Below, one piece after another: positions 61,355 through 64,000 of a stretch of 64,000 nucleotides of DNA. A model generated the notes under the pieces. That model made no database searches, had not been told where the DNA came from, and was given only the letters and a program-made list of their open reading frames with translations. Source of the DNA: Prorocentrum cordatum (taxonomy: Eukaryota; Sar; Dinophyceae; Prorocentrales; Prorocentraceae); assembly GCA_963575745.1 (NCBI GenBank), contig CAUYUJ010017985.1:142112-206111 (forward strand), read 5' to 3'. The translations under genes were made by a program, and so were the position numbers. Each line of letters begins with the position of its first letter. Positions within the stretch are counted from its first letter, which is position 1.

Positions 61355-61860
61355 CAACCGGAAGCGCCCCCCTTGGAAGACCAGCACGAGTGGGGCCTTC
61401 CATTTTGTTGGTGGCCCTGGGGCCTAGGCGCCCCCGTTGGCCCTGGCGGCCTGCCCTCGGGGAGGCCCGAAGCGGCCCCTCGTGAGGGCGTGCTGGAGGT
61501 TGGCCCGAAGCGGCCCCTCGGGGAGGGCGGCCTAAGCGGCCCCTCCCGCTGGCCCTGGAGGCTCCCGTGAGAGCCTCGGGCTCGGACCTCTTTGGTCCTT
61601 TTTTCCAGCCTTTAGAGGCCCCACCACACCACACCATTTTGTTGGCGAGGGCACAGCTCTGTGAGAGGACGTGTCGCCCCGCATCTCGGTTTTGCGCGCC
61701 ACCAGGAACGCGGAAGACGAGGGTCATACAGTTCAGCGGGGTGTCACCGCTGAGCTGTAGGAGGAGGGAGGAGGACCACCACCCCTCGAACTTTCAAAGG
61801 AGGCAATATCCCCCTCTCGAAGGAGGACCACCACCCCGGTCCGTGTCACTGTTCCACAAA
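61355..61860. other. GC-rich sequence, no gene recognised
   Basis: Contains duplicated GGCCCGAAGCGGCCCCTCG motifs (about 61,467 and 61,503) and a short inverted pair CAGTTCAGCGGGGTG/CACCGCTGAGCTGTAG at about 61,730-61,760. Nothing coding was recognised. Confidence 0.35.
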
Positions 61861-62825
61861 TTTCACTGGTGGTCATGGAATTCGAGGAAGTCGTCAAGCC
61901 ATAGCTCCATTTTGGAAAAGAGCCGCCATGAATCCGTGCAGCGCTGCGTGCGTTGAAATTCCGCGCCAAACTCAGCGAAGTCCTCGGCCATAAGTCCATG
62001 TTGAAAAAGGGTAGTCTCCATCTTGCTAAACGTTGCGTTACAGCGCGAATTCGCCTGGCGCTCAGGCGCTAGCCCCACCTGGAGAATGACAAGTGCTGAT
62101 TGTTTGAAGCTGTGATGAGATTTGATGATGACTGTGCGCGGATCTAGTGCGAGAGCCACACTTTAAACCCCACCCGTGAAGCTATTGCACAGTTTTGAGA
62201 CGAATGGTTGTGGCGGCAAGGCGAGAGCCATATTTTGAAAACACCTTCCCTTCCACCCTTGAATTTGCTGCAGACTTCCAAAACGAATGTCCACATATGG
62301 AACACCCCCTTCCATTCCTGTGGCACTTGTTTCAATCGCATGTGCGCGGCGCAAGTGCGAAAACATCATTTTGAACACCAGTCCCATTCCATCCCAGCAA
62401 GCGCTGCAAACTTTGAATTCGACTGCGCGGCGACCAGGCGAGAGCCACCTCTTGAAACCTATCCCCCTTACCCCCATGAGATAGGTGCAGACTTCGAAAT
62501 GGTAGTTGTAAGGGAGCTACGCTGTAAAGAACGCCCTGCATCCCAAAAGTTGATGCGAATTTTCGAGGCGACGTTGCGCGGCGCTATGGTGCCAGCCAAA
62601 GTTTGAAAGCTACCCCGTCCAACTATGACGCTGTTGCAGCCTTTTGCGGCAAATGTGCGCGGCGCCAGGGCCAGAGCCACAAGTTGACCCCCCCCATCCA
62701 TGTGCAGCTGATTCAATTTCCACGCTTCAGGATCACACGTGGCGACGAAATCTCAGGCGGAACGCCTTGCCCGTTGCAGACACGCCTGGGGGCGCGAAAG
62801 GGAGGAATTAGTTCTAAGGAGACGG
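61860..62825 (+). repeat. Composite dispersed repeat R1, diverged copy
   Basis: Tandem units with GCGCGGCGCAAGTGCGAAAA, GGCGAGAGCCA(T/C) and related blocks from about 62,120 to 62,680, and the terminal module CGAAATCTCAGGCGGAACGC at about 62,745. The left part (61,860-62,110) has GAGCCGCCATGAATCCG and similar degraded units. It is followed within 100 bp by purine-rich and GGA repeats. Confidence 0.7.
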
Positions 62826-62954
62826 GACGGGGAAGGAGACGGAACGAGGAACGAGGAGCGAGGAGGAGCGAGGTGTAGGAGGTGGCGAAAGCATTTGGCG
62901 AAACCTGAGGGCCATGGGGAGGAGGAGGAAGAGGAGGAGGAGGAGGAGCAGGAC

Positions 62955-62985
<31 letters not shown>

Positions 62986-63130
62986 CTGATGATGCTGATG
63001 CTGATGCTGATGCTGATGCTGATGCTGATGCTGATGCTGATGCTGATGCTGATGATGCTGCTGATGATGATGATGATGATGAGGATGATGAGGAGGATGA
63101 GGAGGATGAGGATGAGGAGGAGGAGGAGGA
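62955..63130 (+). repeat. GAT/GCTGAT array 5
   Basis: (GAT)n, then a clean (GCTGAT)n block at about 62,995-63,050, then (GAGGAT)n and GGA. Same orientation as the other GAT arrays. Confidence 0.95.
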
Positions 63131-63340
63131 TGGGGATGAGGAGGAGGGAGGGAGGGATAGGAGGAGGAGGAGGAGGAGGAGGAGGAGGAGGAGGGGGAGG
63201 AACGTGGGAATGGGATCGGGATAGGGAATGAGTTGCGGAGGCAAGACTGCAAGACGGAGGAAACAGGGGGAGGAGGAGTAGGAGGAGGAGGAGGAGGAGG
63301 AGGGGGAGGAGGAGGAACGGGAGAAGGACGGGGAGGAGGT
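63130..63340 (+). repeat. GGA purine tract
   Basis: Two GGA blocks around GGAATGAGTTGCGGAGGCAA. No gene. Confidence 0.9.
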
Positions 63341-64000
63341 TCAGATACCGCGGTGTGGCAAACCATTCTGAAGGATACGTGCCAGACGTTGGTGTGGCCC
63401 CGAAGGCTAGAGTCAACACGGGCGGGGGTCGGCCTTGTGCCCTCAAGCGGCGGGAAGACATCCAGCAGATACGAACGGCGCCATGTGGCGATGCCCCCGC
63501 TTTTAGGCAGACGCATGTTTCGGCACAGCATTCGCTGCCCCAAGCAACTGACGGACAGCGCGTACGTTTGCCCCTCTCGCCAGTTCGCCCCCCGAAGGCT
63601 TGCGGCCCAAGGGAGCCCCACGAGGCCCCACAACTGCTCCGAGCCTCGGCATCGCTGAGGCCAACACGGCACCACGAGGCCTCTCCGAGAGGCCTCTCCA
63701 GGAGGCCCCGAGAGGTCATTATCAGGCTCGCACGGGGGGCCCATCATGCCCAAACGAGGCTTCGCTAGGGGGGGGGGGGGAGTCTTCCAGCGCATGGGAT
63801 GGGGCGGGGTAGGCCCCTCCACGAGGCGGAAGAAAGGGGGTTCGGTCAAGTTGGGTCGCTAAGCCACAGACGCCCAGAGGGGTTGGCGGGAGTCCATCAA
63901 GTCCAGCCCTCCTCTGGGATCTCCCAGACACCTCCGAGAATCTGACCACCGCTGACAGCCTCCGCAGGTCCTCGAAATCCTCCTCCTCCCCCCTCCTTGT
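63341..64000. other. Right end of the window, no gene recognised
   Basis: Mixed-composition DNA with GAGGCCTCTCCGAGAGGCCT palindromes at about 63,676-63,715 and the CCCAGAGGGGTTGGCGGGA motif (63,870), a relative of those at about 30,325 and 34,650. Ends in CCTCC repeats. No RRM or acyltransferase reading was found. Confidence 0.4.

Noticed and set aside
1-64000. tRNA, rRNA or other structural RNA genes
   Set aside because: Scanning by eye found no tRNA cloverleaf consensus boxes or rRNA-like segments; a covariance-model search would be needed to exclude divergent ones.

Overview
This 64 kb window reads as nuclear DNA of a dinoflagellate. The reasons are: GC-rich sequence with an extreme load of trinucleotide repeats; very small exons in very long introns; splice donors that are almost all GC or GA instead of GT; a LINE-type retrotransposon of the architecture common in dinoflagellates (endonuclease, reverse transcriptase, C-terminal zinc fingers); and many short palindromic elements resembling introners. 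Species cannot be decided by eye. A 100-base N gap at 46,845-46,944 marks a scaffold join.

Main gene (+ strand, at least 12,369-54,632). Nine short pieces spell a multi-RRM RNA-binding protein. RRM1 is made of pieces at 12.4, 16.3 and 19.7 kb. RRM2 is made of pieces at 23.4, 30.5, 36.1, 37.8 and 48.4 kb. The first third of an RRM3 lies at 54.55 kb. Each piece ends in the reading phase needed by the next, except 48.4 to 54.55 kb, where the end is unresolved. The introns (about 1.6-10.6 kb) are filled with repeats, and most are bounded by a 3-5 bp direct repeat centred on AGG. The rest of RRM3 was not found.

Second gene (+ strand, about 57.7-59.5 kb). Three exons encode a wax ester synthase/diacylglycerol acyltransferase-like protein with the HHxxxDG active-site motif split by an intron, and a WS/DGAT C-terminal domain. 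A possible start of a third gene lies at 60.7 kb and is interrupted by an introner-like element. Weaker exon candidates lie at 3.2, 5.1 and 6.4 kb.

Mobile DNA. A decayed LINE lies antisense at about 41.7-46.5 kb inside an intron of the RRM gene. About ten families of short inverted-repeat (MITE/introner-like) elements are present. The best is a 195-200 bp family (689-883, 6,755-6,954, 60,806-61,001) with 5 bp target duplications. For its first copy, an uninterrupted version of the same host repeat is present at about 23.92 kb and gives the exact insertion junction.

Repeats. The remainder is GAT, GGA/TCC, GAC, GTA, TTG and AAT arrays, a 1.3 kb GTAGTGA heptamer array that runs into telomere-like GGGTTAGGG, two composite dispersed repeats each containing an internal tandem array (about 82 bp and about 78-90 bp units) and often abutting GGA tracts, and degenerate CTTGGGGCC arrays. 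Long open frames across these arrays are compositional artefacts and are not annotated as genes.
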